A stretch of 6,253 nucleotides of DNA. Source: Candidatus Bathyarchaeota archaeon. Lineage in GTDB: Archaea > Thermoproteota > CALKCG01 > B24 > JAGTQN01. The notes under the pieces were generated by a model that was given only the letters and a program-made list of their open reading frames with translations, searched no databases and was not told the DNA's origin. The position numbers and the translations under genes are program-made. Location of the stretch: the NCBI GenBank assembly GCA_018396395.1, contig JAGTQN010000095.1, forward strand, positions 1 through 6,253, read 5' to 3'. Positions 5,677-6,253 of the stretch are shown here, piece by piece (position 1 is the first letter of the stretch; each line of letters begins with the position of its first letter).

Positions 5677-5937
5677 TTGCGGATCAAAGTAAGATTCGTT
5701 GGTTCCTTAGCTCGTAAGATTGGAAGGGAAGCAACGATAGAGCTTGATGATGACATTAGCCTCGCTTCAGCTGTAAAGCATGTCTCGGAAAAGTATGGTT
5801 TCGGCCCCATCGATATAGAACAGGGGGGCGATAGGGGTTACTTCGTAATACTTCTCAACGGAAGGTCCCGAGAACCGAAGACAAAGCTTCAAGAGGGCGA
5901 TGAAATATCATTCCTCCCTACTCTTGCCGGTGGCTGA
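5677..5937 (+). CDS. MoaD/ThiS-family ubiquitin-like sulfur carrier protein
   Basis: The 86-residue product has the beta-grasp layout of MoaD. A first strand MRIKVRFVGSLARKIG is followed by an acidic strand (TIELDDD), a helix (SLASAVKHVSEKYG, about 28-41), YFVILLNGR (55-63) and the KTKLQEGDEISFLPTLAGG ending. The C-terminal Gly85-Gly86 is adenylated by a MoeB/ThiF-like E1 and then carries thiocarboxylate sulfur for the dithiolene of molybdopterin or tungstopterin. Archaeal relatives (SAMPs) can also be conjugated to proteins. The length is normal. I chose TTG at 5677 because MRIKVRF starts the first strand and GGTGGGG (5663-5669) lies eight bases upstream. The longer TTG at 5644 precedes the expected transcript start. 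The ferredoxin 85 bases downstream and AOR enzymes elsewhere in the window suggest it serves tungstopterin supply for AOR. It could also be a tRNA-thiolation carrier. Confidence 0.9.
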   Translation: MRIKVRFVGSLARKIGREATIELDDDISLASAVKHVSEKYGFGPIDIEQGGDRGYFVILLNGRSREPKTKLQEGDEISFLPTLAGG

Positions 5938-5979
5938 AAGACTCTAAACCTAGTATTGTCAGAATTCTTGATGAAAAGA

Positions 5980-6018
5980 CTTAAAAATCATTTTCCGATT
6001 AAAGGGTAGAATTTGAGG
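5980..6018 (+). promoter_or_regulatory. Promoter and ribosome-binding site for the ferredoxin gene
   Basis: CTTAAAAA at 5980-5987, preceded by purine-rich GAAAAGA, would start transcription near 6010. GAGG at 6015-6018 is four bases from the ATG at 6023. The ferredoxin can thus be expressed independently of the MoaD gene 85 bases upstream, though read-through is possible. Confidence 0.5.
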
Positions 6019-6022
6019 CTTT

Positions 6023-6253
6023 ATGTCCTCAAAAATATGGATTGCAAGAGATTACTTCAACTGCTCTGGATGTCGAAGGTGCGAGATCGTCTGTAGTCTC
6101 AGCCACGAAGGAAAGATATGGCCAGAAGCCTCTAGGATTCGGATCTTCATGCCAGTGCCGACTTTGGAGATCCCCCATCTCTGCGCCCAATGCCACGACT
6201 ATCCCTGCGTCGAAGCCTGCCCTACAAAGCCCAAAGCCCTCTCCATAGACGAA
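6023..6253 (+). CDS. Two-cluster 4Fe-4S ferredoxin-type electron-transfer protein, N-terminal part (runs off the window)
   Basis: Seventy-seven codons are open from ATG 6023 to the edge with no stop. The first cluster motif is CSGCRRCEIVC (Cys14, 17, 20, 24). The second half has CAQCHDYPCVEAC (Cys54, 57, 62, 66) followed by Pro, the arrangement CxxCxxxxCxxxCP of the HycB/FdhB/DmsB-like iron-sulfur subunits. The spacer SLSHEGKIWPEASRIRIF resembles iron-sulfur partners encoded next to AOR large subunits. It would pass electrons between a tungstoenzyme and ferredoxin or another acceptor in the cytoplasm; no signal peptide or twin-arginine motif is visible. Further clusters probably lie beyond the edge. 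The AOR partner is inferred from the family and from the MoaD neighbour. The 6042-6248 frame in another phase is a shadow of this gene. Confidence 0.88.
   Translation, partial: MSSKIWIARDYFNCSGCRRCEIVCSLSHEGKIWPEASRIRIFMPVPTLEIPHLCAQCHDYPCVEACPTKPKALSIDE

Overview
The window reads as archaeal chromosome. It encodes a transcription factor B (TFB) with zinc ribbon and two cyclin repeats, and an archaeal-type initiation factor aIF1 with an N-terminal zinc knuckle. It also has clear BRE/TATA-type promoter boxes 20-30 bases ahead of inferred transcript starts. Tungsten/molybdenum aldehyde:ferredoxin oxidoreductase (AOR) components lie at both ends, and AGG/AGA and ATA codons are common. This fits an anaerobic, probably thermophilic archaeon. 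A TACK-type lineage such as Bathyarchaeia is my guess, not something shown by the sequence.

Layout, left to right. Bases 1-744 are the C-terminal 247 codons of an AOR-family enzyme, followed by a T-rich candidate terminator. A 532-base gap (745-1276) has no convincing gene but carries a perfect 17-bp inverted repeat 108 bases apart. A Gfo/Idh/MocA sugar dehydrogenase, possibly a UDP-GlcNAc 3-dehydrogenase, occupies 1277-2227. It converges on an unrecognised four-helix membrane protein on the minus strand (2424-3098), whose upstream edge holds a nested AT-rich palindrome. After a 423-base gap comes a translation pair: aIF1 (3522-3830, probably nearly leaderless) overlapped by 11 bases by a 74-residue zinc-ribbon protein of unknown function (3820-4044). 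TFB follows on the minus strand (4130-5065, GTG start) with a good BRE/TATA box about 100 bases upstream.

The TFB-to-MoaD interval (5066-5676) is the largest gap. It holds divergent promoters, a tandem CTCAT repeat and several hairpins, two of which are mutually exclusive. The right end is a MoaD/ThiS-type sulfur carrier with a C-terminal Gly-Gly (5677-5937, TTG start). It is followed by the first 77 codons of a two-cluster 4Fe-4S ferredoxin (6023 to the window edge) with its own promoter. MoaD-like proteins and polyferredoxins commonly accompany AOR genes, so the right end probably opens a second tungstoenzyme locus. The left AOR would be the end of a separate one.

Functionally, the window joins tungstopterin redox metabolism at its edges to core gene expression (aIF1, zinc ribbon, TFB) and one probable surface-sugar gene. 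I see no CRISPR array, tRNA, rRNA, transposase or other clear defence or mobile system.
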